From assembly GCF_000622385.1 (NCBI RefSeq), contig NZ_JASD01000004.1:1-34197 (forward strand): a stretch of DNA of 34,197 nucleotides, given 5' to 3'. The position numbers were made by a program, and so were the translations under genes. Under the pieces are notes generated by a model that searched no databases, was not told the DNA's origin, and worked only from the letters and a program-made list of their open reading frames with translations. Below are positions 1 to 6,601 of this stretch, piece by piece. This stretch comes from Sulfitobacter noctilucicola. Lineage in GTDB: Bacteria; Pseudomonadota; Alphaproteobacteria; Rhodobacterales; Rhodobacteraceae. The stretch's first letter is position 1; each line of letters starts with the position of its first letter.

Positions 1-298
1 CAGCTTCAGAGCGCCGGCAAGAGAGGCAGAGCTGGCGCGTCGGCGTAAGGCCGGATTGAGACCACGACAGGAGGCTCTGCTGTTGCAATGGGGCTATCCT
101 TACGTGATGGAGGAATTCCGGTTTCACCTCACGCTCACGGAACGGTTGCCCAAAAGTACGATCCCTTTGTGGACCGAGAATGTCACACACCACTTCCCTA
201 CGCTGCCTGCGCCTTTTGACGTGGACCAGATTGTCCTCTCCGGAGAGCGTGAAGATGGACGTTTCGAACTGGTGCATCGCTACACCCTTGCCGGCTGA
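1..298 (+). CDS. DUF1045 phosphonate-metabolism protein (2H phosphoesterase), C-terminal part
   Basis: This is the continuation of the gene that leaves the window at 34197. The last two bases (GA) plus base 1 (C) form an Asp codon, and translation from base 2 stays open to the TGA at 296-298. It holds the second 2H motif, HLT, in the segment FRFHLTLTERL. Seen alone, the stretch from about 56 looks like a small 80-residue gene with a TTG start, but it is the C-terminus of DUF1045. The last 19 bases overlap the end of the convergent phnN gene, so the two genes are packed tail to tail. In the C-P lyase pathway this enzyme would act just before PhnN: it would turn the cyclic phosphoribosyl product into ribose 1,5-bisphosphate (inference). 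Confidence 0.9.
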   Translation, partial: SFRAPAREAELARRRKAGLRPRQEALLLQWGYPYVMEEFRFHLTLTERLPKSTIPLWTENVTHHFPTLPAPFDVDQIVLSGEREDGRFELVHRYTLAG

Positions 299-825
299 AG
301 CAGTGCGACCCCGCGGGCAATCGTCTCTAACAAGGGGCCATCGTTGGGTAGATGGATAACATCTAGCCCATCGGGCAAAGGTTTGTCCGCCTGCGAAAGC
401 CTGCGGGTGATCTCTGCCTTTGTCTCGCGGCCACGTGCAGTCAATCGGCGGGCGAGGGTGTCAGGGCTTGCTGTGATGTTCAGAACGGTAAGGCGGGGAA
501 ATACCTCTGCGGCTTCGGCAAGCGCGTCTCTAGAGAAATTGGCAAGGCAGTCGGTTCCTTTTCCGAGTTGATACTTCACCGTGACCGGAATCCCGTAATA
601 GAGACCATGCGCACCCCAGTGCACCGCGAAGGCCCCATCGTTTTTGAGCGTTTCGAATTGCGCCACCGAGACTGAATCATATTCCTCGCCCCCTAGTTCC
701 GGCGCGCGCGTGATAACGCGCCGAACCAGATGCATTTGGGGCAGGGCATCGTGCAACCCAGCCAGAACACTGTCCTTACCGACACCGGAGGGACCGACGA
801 TCGCAAACAGCTTTCCCGTACTCAT
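280..825 (-). CDS. phnN: Ribose 1,5-bisphosphate phosphokinase PhnN
   Basis: PhnN phosphorylates ribose 1,5-bisphosphate to PRPP, returning the ribose scaffold of C-P lyase to nucleotide synthesis. The 181-residue protein has a guanylate-kinase-like fold with the P-loop GPSGVGKDS at residues 11-19, followed by the family segment RRVITRAP and a GGEEYDS motif. Length matches the family (about 185). I start it at the ATG complementary to 823-825 because the fold begins there. The frame is open further upstream to 954, but that extension is Cys- and Pro-rich and unlike the family. The gene is convergent with DUF1045 (19-bp overlap) and divergent from phnF across about 180 bp, so PhnF is the likely regulator. 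Confidence 0.88.
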   Translation of the reverse strand: MSTGKLFAIVGPSGVGKDSVLAGLHDALPQMHLVRRVITRAPELGGEEYDSVSVAQFETLKNDGAFAVHWGAHGLYYGIPVTVKYQLGKGTDCLANFSRDALAEAAEVFPRLTVLNITASPDTLARRLTARGRETKAEITRRLSQADKPLPDGLDVIHLPNDGPLLETIARGVALLQPARV

Positions 826-1007
826 CGTGCAGCAGCGCGGTTGAGAGGGCAGGGGGCATCGGGCCCATCCAGCAATAGGGCTCGCCACCGAATGCGACGT
901 TTTGGTCCTATCAAGGTGTCTTTCATCTGGACAACTTTCGCATATACTATACAACTAGACATATGGTACCACTTTTGCGTGACAGTGACAGGGAAGTTTT
1001 GTGAATT
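826..1007. promoter_or_regulatory. Divergent phnN-phnF control region
   Basis: This 182-bp gene-free stretch separates phnN (-) from phnF (+) and must hold both promoters. Two candidate elements are visible. One is the palindrome TGGTACCA at 964-971, next to an AT-rich run of TATA-like words at 943-953. The other is a tandem TGACAG-TGACAG at 980-991; read on the minus strand this is two CTGTCA words, the core of a Pho-box half, but at a 6-bp rather than 11-bp period. I could not fit a convincing -35/-10 pair. Regulation by PhnF is inferred from position. Confidence 0.4.
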
Positions 1008-1727
1008 TTGAGTAACACCGTGAAAAAGACCCCGATCTGGAAGGCCATTGCAGACGCGCTCCGCGGTGATTTGGCAGAAGGGCGCTACCGCACAGGGGAG
1101 CGGCTGCCGACCGAGGCGGCGCTTGCGGATCGCTTTGGCGTCAACCGGCACACCGTGCGCCATGGTATCTCTGCTTTGGTAGAGGAGGGGTTGGTGCACA
1201 CACGGCGCGGGGCAGGGGCCTTTGTAGCCGCGACACCCACGGACTATCCCATCGGCAACCGTGTCCGGTTTCATGAGAACCTGATCGCCGCCGGGCGGAG
1301 ACCGGAAAAGCAAATGCTGATGCTAGATGAGCGTGCCGCCACCGCCGGAGAAGCACAGGCCTTGGAGATTGCGGCGGGTGATCCGGTCTGTGCGTACCAC
1401 GGTCTTTCACTGGCTGACGAACATCCGGTCGCGATTTTTGAAAGCATCTTTCCCCTGGTGCGGCTTGTGGGGATTACACAAGCATTGAAAAAAACGGACG
1501 GCGTGACGGCAGCGCTCCGATTGGTCGGGGTTGATGATTTCACACGGGTCTCTACGCGGCTGACGGCAGTTCGCGCCACAGCTACGCAAGCGCTTTTGTT
1601 GCAGGTTGCCGAAGGTGATCCACTGTTGAAGACAACAGGTGTGAACCACAGCGATCTTGGGCAGCCGGTTGAATACGGGCGCTCATGGTTTGCAGGTGAC
1701 CGGATCACGCTGACGCTCGAAACCTGA
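1008..1727 (+). CDS. phnF: GntR/HutC-family regulator PhnF
   Basis: This 239-residue regulator has an N-terminal winged helix (about residues 10-73, with the GntR signature GERLPTEAALADRFGV and the wing TRRGAGAFV). The UTRA ligand-binding domain follows (about 95-235), with the typical HutC-family ending of a tyrosine before GRSWF. The family represses phosphonate-use or other catabolic operons until an effector binds the UTRA domain. Its place beside phnN, and close to DUF1045 and phnM around the circle, supports the PhnF call. The start is uncertain: TTG at 1008 is the longest, while GTG at 1020 would begin just before KKTPIWKAI. An AGGGAAG about 11 bases before the TTG could be a distant ribosome site. 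A short gap separates it from the ars operator. Confidence 0.8.
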   Translation: MSNTVKKTPIWKAIADALRGDLAEGRYRTGERLPTEAALADRFGVNRHTVRHGISALVEEGLVHTRRGAGAFVAATPTDYPIGNRVRFHENLIAAGRRPEKQMLMLDERAATAGEAQALEIAAGDPVCAYHGLSLADEHPVAIFESIFPLVRLVGITQALKKTDGVTAALRLVGVDDFTRVSTRLTAVRATATQALLLQVAEGDPLLKTTGVNHSDLGQPVEYGRSWFAGDRITLTLET

Positions 1728-1776
1728 GCGGGCATTAATCCGCACTGTTACAAAACCTTCATTAGGCGCAGCGCGT

Positions 1777-1798
1777 TAATTCATATAATCGTGAATTA
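1777..1798 (+). promoter_or_regulatory. ars operator overlapping a TATAAT -10 box
   Basis: A perfect 7-bp inverted repeat, TAATTCA-N8-TGAATTA, starts at 1777 and ends on the A of the arsR-arsC ATG (1798). The 8-bp spacer begins with TATAAT (1784-1789), an exact -10 box. A repressor bound here would cover the -10 box and the start codon, which fits autoregulation by the fused ArsR domain. Transcription from this box would begin at about 1796-1798, so the mRNA would be leaderless. No Shine-Dalgarno sequence precedes the ATG. The -35 region is weak by eye. Confidence 0.65.
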
Positions 1799-2646
1799 TG
1801 AAAACACTGATTCCAAATCGTCTTGCCACCCTTGGTCATCCGCAGCGTCTGGCCCTGTTCCGGCTGCTGATGCGGCGGTATCCGGACCGTGTTCCGGCAA
1901 CCGAACTGGCGCATGCACTAGGCCTGAAGCCGAACACGCTTTCGACCTATGTGAACGCGATGATGCAGGTCGGTTTGATCAGCCAGCAACGTGTCGGCAC
2001 CTCCCTGCGCTATGCCATCGACCTTGATGCGGCACGTGAGACCATCGACTTCCTCTCGCAGGACTGTTGCAGGGGCCGTCCTGACATCTGTTCGTTCAAC
2101 CCTTCTTCCGGACCAATCGGAGACCTTCCAATGACCGACCGCAAGTACAATGTCCTGTTTATCTGCACAGGGAATTCTGCCCGCTCAATTTTTGCCGAAT
2201 GTATCCTGCGGGATCTGGCAGGGGACCGGTTTGTCGCCTACTCGGCGGGGACCAAGCCGCGCTCAACGCTCAATCCATTCGCGCTCAATGTGTTGGAGCA
2301 GAAAGGCCATGATGTGTCGGCGCTTTGGTCCAAGAATGTGACCGAATTCCAGGGCCCTGATGCGCTAGCGTTTGATTTCGTATTTACCGTCTGCAATCAG
2401 GCGGCGAACGAGGAATGCCCGTCATGGCCGGGCCAGCCGATCAGTGCGCATTGGGGGCTTCCCGATCCGGTCAAAGCTGAAGGGTCCGATGCGCAGAAAA
2501 GTCTCGCCTTCCAGCAAACCTATGGCGCGTTGTACAATCGCATGACCGCTTTTGCGGCATTGCCCCTGGCATCGCTGGACCGAATGTCACTGCAAAAAGC
2601 CGCTGATGAAATTGGCCAGATCAAAATTGAAGGACCATCCCTATGA
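1798..2646 (+). CDS. ArsR-ArsC fusion: arsenic-sensing repressor joined to LMW-phosphatase-type arsenate reductase
   Basis: This 282-residue protein has two parts. Residues 1-100 are an ArsR-type winged helix ending in C90-C91-X6-C98, which resembles the C-terminal As(III)-binding Cys trio of one ArsR class. Residues 113-282 are a low-molecular-weight phosphatase-type arsenate reductase, with the P-loop C123-TGNSA-R129, the HWGLPDP acid loop (D223) and further Cys at 199 and 207. It would sense arsenite and also handle arsenate, as repressor of its own operon. An internal ATG at 2131, preceded by GGAGA, could yield the reductase domain alone. The stop overlaps the GAPDH start by ATGA. The start at 1798 has no ribosome site and is probably leaderless. 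The domain calls are firm. Whether the reductase works in arsenate export or only modulates the sensor is open. Confidence 0.88.
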   Translation: MKTLIPNRLATLGHPQRLALFRLLMRRYPDRVPATELAHALGLKPNTLSTYVNAMMQVGLISQQRVGTSLRYAIDLDAARETIDFLSQDCCRGRPDICSFNPSSGPIGDLPMTDRKYNVLFICTGNSARSIFAECILRDLAGDRFVAYSAGTKPRSTLNPFALNVLEQKGHDVSALWSKNVTEFQGPDALAFDFVFTVCNQAANEECPSWPGQPISAHWGLPDPVKAEGSDAQKSLAFQQTYGALYNRMTAFAALPLASLDRMSLQKAADEIGQIKIEGPSL

Positions 2647-3641
2647 CTGTTTATGCTATCAATGGCCTTGGCCGGATCGGGAAGCTCGCGTTGCGGCCAT
2701 TGTTGGAACGTGGTGCCAAAATCGCATGGATCAACGATGCGGTCGGCGATCCGGAAATGCACGCACATCTTTTCGAATTCGATACTGTGCACGGGCGCTG
2801 GCAGGCCGATTTCGGATATGACGCAGAGAGTGTGACAATCGACGGTGTAAGGCTGCCGTTTATCGGGACCCGCGACATTGCTGCGCTGCCGCTGGACGGC
2901 GTTGATGTTGTGATCGACTGTACGGGCGTCTTCAAAACCGAAGCGAAGCTGGCACCCTATTTCGATGCGGGTGTCAAGAAAGTCGTTGTCTCCGCCCCGG
3001 TAAAGGACGCGGATGCGGCGAATATTGTTTTTGGTGTGAACAACGACGTCTACGAACCTGACCGCCACGCGATTATCACGGCGGCCAGCTGCACGACGAA
3101 CTGCCTCGCGCCGGTTGTGAAGGTCATCCATGACAATCTGAAAATCAAGCACGGCTCCATTACGACAATCCACGATGTGACCAACACGCAAACCATTGTG
3201 GATCGACCTGCCAAGGATCTGCGCCGCGCACGGTCCGCGTTGAATTCCCTGATCCCGACATCAACCGGAAGTGCGACGGCAATCGCATTGATCTATCCCG
3301 AGCTTAAGGGCCGGTTAAACGGTCACGCTGTCCGGGTACCTTTGCTGAATGCGTCCCTCACGGATTGCGTGTTCGAGGTGGAGCGCGAGACGACAGTGGA
3401 GGAAGTGAACGCGTTCTTTAAGGCGGCATCAGAAAGCGCGCTGGCAGGCATTCTTGGTTACGAAGAGCGTCCGCTTGTGTCCGCCGATTACACCAACGAC
3501 ACACGCTCCGGCATCGTTGATGCGCTGTCGACAATGGTCATCAACGGAACGCAGGTAAAGATCTATGCGTGGTATGACAACGAGATGGGCTATGCGCACC
3601 GGCTGGTAGATGTGGCATGCATGGTCGGGGACCGTCTGTGA
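2643..3641 (+). CDS. ArsJ-associated glyceraldehyde-3-phosphate dehydrogenase
   Basis: This 332-residue GAPDH has the N-terminal Rossmann motif [11 protein letters not shown], the catalytic segment ASCTTNC (C150) with its partner H177, and the C-terminal [11 protein letters not shown]. In ars operons with ArsJ this enzyme uses arsenate in place of phosphate to make 1-arseno-3-phosphoglycerate, which ArsJ exports. It is translationally coupled on both sides: it overlaps the arsR-arsC stop by 4 bp (ATGA) and the arsJ GTG by 4 bp (GTGA). The position and coupling make an arsenate role much more likely than a glycolytic one. Full length with no missing catalytic residue seen. Confidence 0.92.
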   Translation: MTVYAINGLGRIGKLALRPLLERGAKIAWINDAVGDPEMHAHLFEFDTVHGRWQADFGYDAESVTIDGVRLPFIGTRDIAALPLDGVDVVIDCTGVFKTEAKLAPYFDAGVKKVVVSAPVKDADAANIVFGVNNDVYEPDRHAIITAASCTTNCLAPVVKVIHDNLKIKHGSITTIHDVTNTQTIVDRPAKDLRRARSALNSLIPTSTGSATAIALIYPELKGRLNGHAVRVPLLNASLTDCVFEVERETTVEEVNAFFKAASESALAGILGYEERPLVSADYTNDTRSGIVDALSTMVINGTQVKIYAWYDNEMGYAHRLVDVACMVGDRL

Positions 3642-4900
3642 CCCATGCAACCACCAGAGCTGAGGGGCTGTCGGCCTATATCGCTGTAACAGCCGCCTAC
3701 TGGGCATTTATGTTGACAGATGGTGCGCTGCGTATGCTGGTGTTGCTGCATTTTCATACGCTCGGGTTTTCGCCGGTGCAGCTGGCTTATCTGTTTGTGC
3801 TGTATGAAATTGCCGGTGTTGTGACGAACCTTTGCGCGGGATGGATCGCGGCGCGGTTCGGGTTGGCGGCGACGCTGTATGCGGGGCTGGGCCTTCAGGT
3901 GGTTGCGCTGCTGGCGCTGTCGCAGCTCGATCCGGCTTGGGCGGTCGGTACGTCGGTGATTTTTGTGATGCTCGTGCAGGGGGCAAGCGGTGTTGCCAAA
4001 GACCTTGCAAAGATGTCTTCAAAGTCGGCGGTCAAGCTTCTGGCCCCTTCGGCAGATGGTGGGTTGTTCAGATGGGTGGCCTTGCTGACGGGTTCCAAAA
4101 ACATGGTGAAAGGCGCTGGCTTTCTGCTGGGGGCGACCTTGCTGGCGCTCTTCGGATTTGTCTGGGCGGTCCTGGGGATGGCCGCGATCCTTGCGGCAAT
4201 TCTGCTGGCGGTTCTGATCGCGATGCCGTCCGGATTGCCGAAAGGACGCCGGGGCGTCAAATTCTCAGAGGTTTTTTCGAAGTCGGCCAACGTGAACTGG
4301 TTGAGCGCGGCACGGGTGTTCCTGTTTGGCGCACGGGATATCTGGTTCGTGGTTGGCATCCCGATCTATTTCTACGCGGTGTTGTCGGATGGCACGGTCG
4401 AAGGCAACAGGACGGCGTTTTTCCTTATCGGCACATTTATGGCGGGCTGGGTGATCCTTTACGGTATCGTTCAGGCCAACGCGCCCCGTATTCTGCGGGC
4501 GCAAAGCCGCCCCGAAGATGAGTTGATAACCGCCGCACGCGGTTGGGCCTGGTCTCTTGCGGTGGTGCCTCTGGTGCTGACCTTTGCCGCCGCCCTCTCT
4601 GACGGTTCGCAGATCTGGCTTACTGTGACACTGGTGATCGGATTGCTGGTTTTCGGTGCCATCTTCGCCGTCAATTCGTCGCTGCATTCCTATCTGATCT
4701 TGTCCTTTACCCAAGCAGAACGGGTCACCATGGATGTCGGGTTTTACTACATGGCCAATGCAGCGGGCCGTCTTGCAGGCACGCTTCTTTCGGGGCTGAC
4801 CTATCAGGCTGGAGGCTTGCCTCTGATGCTTGGTACCGCTGCGGTTATGGTGGGGGTATCTGCGGTTACGGTTGGCTTCCTGAAGGTGGAGCCGGGTTAG
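3638..4900 (+). CDS. arsJ: Organoarsenical (1-arseno-3-phosphoglycerate) efflux MFS transporter ArsJ
   Basis: This 420-residue inner-membrane protein is a major facilitator with about a dozen hydrophobic segments. It carries segments typical of Ars[20 protein letters not shown] near the N-terminus, [18 protein letters not shown] and [17 protein letters not shown] in the middle. ArsJ exports the unstable arseno-phosphoglycerate made by the neighbouring GAPDH, which removes arsenate from the cell without reduction to arsenite. I chose GTG at 3638 rather than the in-frame ATG at 3617, because it forms a GTGA overlap with the GAPDH stop and because the family N-terminus starts about there. It is the last gene of the ars operon; no clear terminator follows. 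Confidence 0.9.
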   Translation: MTHATTRAEGLSAYIAVTAAYWAFMLTDGALRMLVLLHFHTLGFSPVQLAYLFVLYEIAGVVTNLCAGWIAARFGLAATLYAGLGLQVVALLALSQLDPAWAVGTSVIFVMLVQGASGVAKDLAKMSSKSAVKLLAPSADGGLFRWVALLTGSKNMVKGAGFLLGATLLALFGFVWAVLGMAAILAAILLAVLIAMPSGLPKGRRGVKFSEVFSKSANVNWLSAARVFLFGARDIWFVVGIPIYFYAVLSDGTVEGNRTAFFLIGTFMAGWVILYGIVQANAPRILRAQSRPEDELITAARGWAWSLAVVPLVLTFAAALSDGSQIWLTVTLVIGLLVFGAIFAVNSSLHSYLILSFTQAERVTMDVGFYYMANAAGRLAGTLLSGLTYQAGGLPLMLGTAAVMVGVSAVTVGFLKVEPG

Positions 4901-5411
4901 GGTCTGTTTGCGAGATATTTTACATAAATAGAATTATGGGTGGAAAATTGCGGGGTGGCACATTCCATACTGGGTTGCGAAAAATCCCCTATCTTGCTGG
5001 AAAGCAAGGAGAATGAAAGATGGCCCACAGCGAGCTAAACCTGCGCGAACGGCGCGTGATAAAAGATATGCTGAACGCCAAGATATCGGTGCGTGAGATC
5101 GCGGCGTAGCTATTAGCAGACCTTGGTGGTAGGTGCAGCATGGTGGATGTTGTACCTGAGCCGCGAATGGCCGCTTCCATGTCTTTGAAATGATGCCCTT
5201 GCAGGTGCAGCGAATGGACACTCTCCGCCCTTGATGTCGGTCGACACGAACGGCCCTTTGCGGTCATTCGTGCTGTTCAGCTCGAATGACCTGTTCCTCG
5301 ATGTGGATGTCACAGTGGGCAGCGATCCGATCACGATTTCTTAGGGAAACTTGCTAAATATGCTGTGCAGTGCCATATGATTGGTCGAACGGAGGCTCAA
5401 GGAATCCAACC
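4901..5411. other. Degenerate intergenic stretch between ars and toxin-antitoxin modules
   Basis: This 511-bp stretch holds the IS30 fragment and otherwise no gene I can support. The part at about 5110-5340 has open frames on the minus strand that resemble no family I recognise and lack a clear start. It is probably debris from insertion and deletion. The promoter of the toxin-antitoxin pair should lie at its right end, about 5300-5400, but I cannot pin it down. Confidence 0.5.
5020..5109 (+). pseudogene. IS30-family transposase N-terminal remnant
   Basis: Twenty-nine codons from ATG 5020 to TAG 5107-5109 encode a peptide with the segment LNLRERRVIKDMLNAKISVR. This matches the first helix-turn-helix of IS30-family transposases (the pattern L..ERR.I..ml..g.SvreIA). 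The frame ends just where the helix would continue, and nothing recognisable as the rest of a transposase follows. It is a relic of an insertion event beside the toxin-antitoxin cassette. No terminal inverted repeats were identified. Confidence 0.6.
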
Positions 5412-5975
5412 ATGTCGTATGATCCGCGCAAAGCTGCGCAGACCATTGCATATTTTTCCATGAAAAATGGAGGTCTACCGCTTCACGTAGTGAAAGCGGT
5501 TAAGTTGGTGTATCTTGCGGATCGTGAAAGCATCGCTCGATCGGGTTTTCCAATTCAAGATGAAACCCGAGTTTCAATGAAGCACGGACCGGTGAATTCG
5601 ACGACATATTCTTTTATAAATGGAGAATATGATCCGACTGATTCCGGGTGGTCCGACTTTCTAAGTGATCGCTCAAAGCACCGCGTTGGGCTTTCTCGGT
5701 CGGACCTGACCGAAGACGATTTGGATGAACTGAGCGAAGCTGAAATTCAGGCTCTTGATTCAGTTTGGGAGCAATTCGGTTCTATGGACACTTGGGCTTT
5801 GCGCGACTGGACCCACGATTCGGATAATATTCCTGAATGGGAAGACCCAGGTAGTTCATCGAGTGAAATCCCCTTGGAACGCATGATGCATTCTCTTGCG
5901 ATCAAGGAAGCAAATGCACAGGCCGACACTGTGAGAAGTTTGGGCTACGCTAAACATATCGTGAAGAGTCTTTGA
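5412..5975 (+). CDS. Panacea-domain (DUF4065, SocA-like) antitoxin
   Basis: This 187-residue protein matches the Panacea/DUF4065 domain. The N-terminal half has the helix AAQTIAYFSMKNGGLPLHV, then KAVKLVYLADRE, a Gly-Phe-Pro-Ile turn and the conserved KHGPV. Panacea proteins act as antitoxins for many unrelated toxins, and SocA of Caulobacter belongs to the same superfamily. I start at ATG 5412, with AAGGAA seven bases upstream; a GTG at 5370 would add 14 residues without family support. The stop is 6 bp before the next gene, so the two form an operon. The gene is clearly more AT-rich than the plasmid around it, which suggests separate acquisition. The family call is good; the neutralised target is unknown. 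Confidence 0.82.
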   Translation: MSYDPRKAAQTIAYFSMKNGGLPLHVVKAVKLVYLADRESIARSGFPIQDETRVSMKHGPVNSTTYSFINGEYDPTDSGWSDFLSDRSKHRVGLSRSDLTEDDLDELSEAEIQALDSVWEQFGSMDTWALRDWTHDSDNIPEWEDPGSSSSEIPLERMMHSLAIKEANAQADTVRSLGYAKHIVKSL

Positions 5976-5981
5976 GTTTGG

Positions 5982-6365
5982 ATGCCTATTTACCGTGCGG
6001 GAACGCTTCTCATACCCTCTGGCCCTTCGCATGACCCTAACAAGAAGCATCTCCACGTAGTCTGTAATGATACAGACGATGATGGGAACAATTTGATCGT
6101 CCCAGTCGCCTCTTGGGCCAACAGCCTTTGCGACGACACTTGTATCCTCTCACCGCATGATCATGATTTTGTGCGGCACAAATCTTGGGTTGTTTATCGG
6201 AACTGCACAATTGTCGCAGCCTCGGGACTGGAAAACGGGATTGCAGAAAAGCTTATTGCCCCACATGCTGACATGAACGCGGCCGCTTTCTTACGTGTGC
6301 GCAATGGTGTTTGCCGATCAATACATACCCCAAGGAAAATCCAACGATACTTTGCATGTGCATAG
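5982..6365 (+). CDS. Small partner of Panacea antitoxin, putative toxin of unknown activity
   Basis: This 127-residue protein directly follows the Panacea gene in the same operon (6-bp gap), the standard position of a toxin. I do not recognise a named family. What can be seen is a mainly beta-strand pattern (YRAGTLLIPSG, HLHVVCNDTDDDG, NLIVPVASW, DTCILSPHDHDFV, SWVVYRNCTIV) followed by a helical tail with basic residues. The pattern is vaguely like the SH3-type barrel of MazF/PemK toxins, but I see none of their catalytic signature. Conserved-looking polar residues (DDTC, HDHD, RHKS) could form an active site. Low GC like its partner. Confidence 0.6.
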   Translation: MPIYRAGTLLIPSGPSHDPNKKHLHVVCNDTDDDGNNLIVPVASWANSLCDDTCILSPHDHDFVRHKSWVVYRNCTIVAASGLENGIAEKLIAPHADMNAAAFLRVRNGVCRSIHTPRKIQRYFACA

Positions 6366-6373
6366 GGCTTTGT

Positions 6374-6396
6374 TCCGGCGGCCAGTGCCAGCCGGA
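6374..6396. terminator. GC-rich hairpin between convergent genes
   Basis: TCCGGC at 6374-6379 pairs with GCCGGA at 6391-6396. An inner GGC/GCC extends the stem around a CAGT loop with one bulged base. It lies just after the putative toxin gene and before the end of the convergent barrel gene. There is no T-run on either side, so intrinsic termination is uncertain. The rest of 6366-6601 (236 bp) holds nothing else I can support. Confidence 0.35.
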
Positions 6397-6601
6397 CCCT
6401 CCCCCTGTTAAAGTCTTTGTAAGAGCTACTCATTGCGAAAAGGCGCCATTGGTGGAGGCTGCAGCGAACTACTGCTTCCCGCCCTTTCAGACAGTACAGG
6501 CCCCGTTGAGGCGCTTTAAACTGCATCGATTGACGTAGCACATTTGGGTGAGGAGATACTGCTCCCCCCTGCCCTGTCTCGCCTTTGCGTAGCGTGTGAC
6601 C

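Noticed and set aside
56..298. A separate 80-residue gene with a TTG start
   Set aside because: It is in frame with the gene leaving the other end of the window and carries the second 2H motif of DUF1045.
826..954. A longer PhnN with 43 extra N-terminal residues
   Set aside because: The extension is rich in Cys, Pro and Arg, is unlike PhnN, and would occupy most of the divergent control region.
6194..6541. A 115-codon minus-strand frame opposite the putative toxin
   Set aside because: It overlaps the toxin gene through much of its length, has no recognisable domain, and the plus-strand operon explains the coding signal better.
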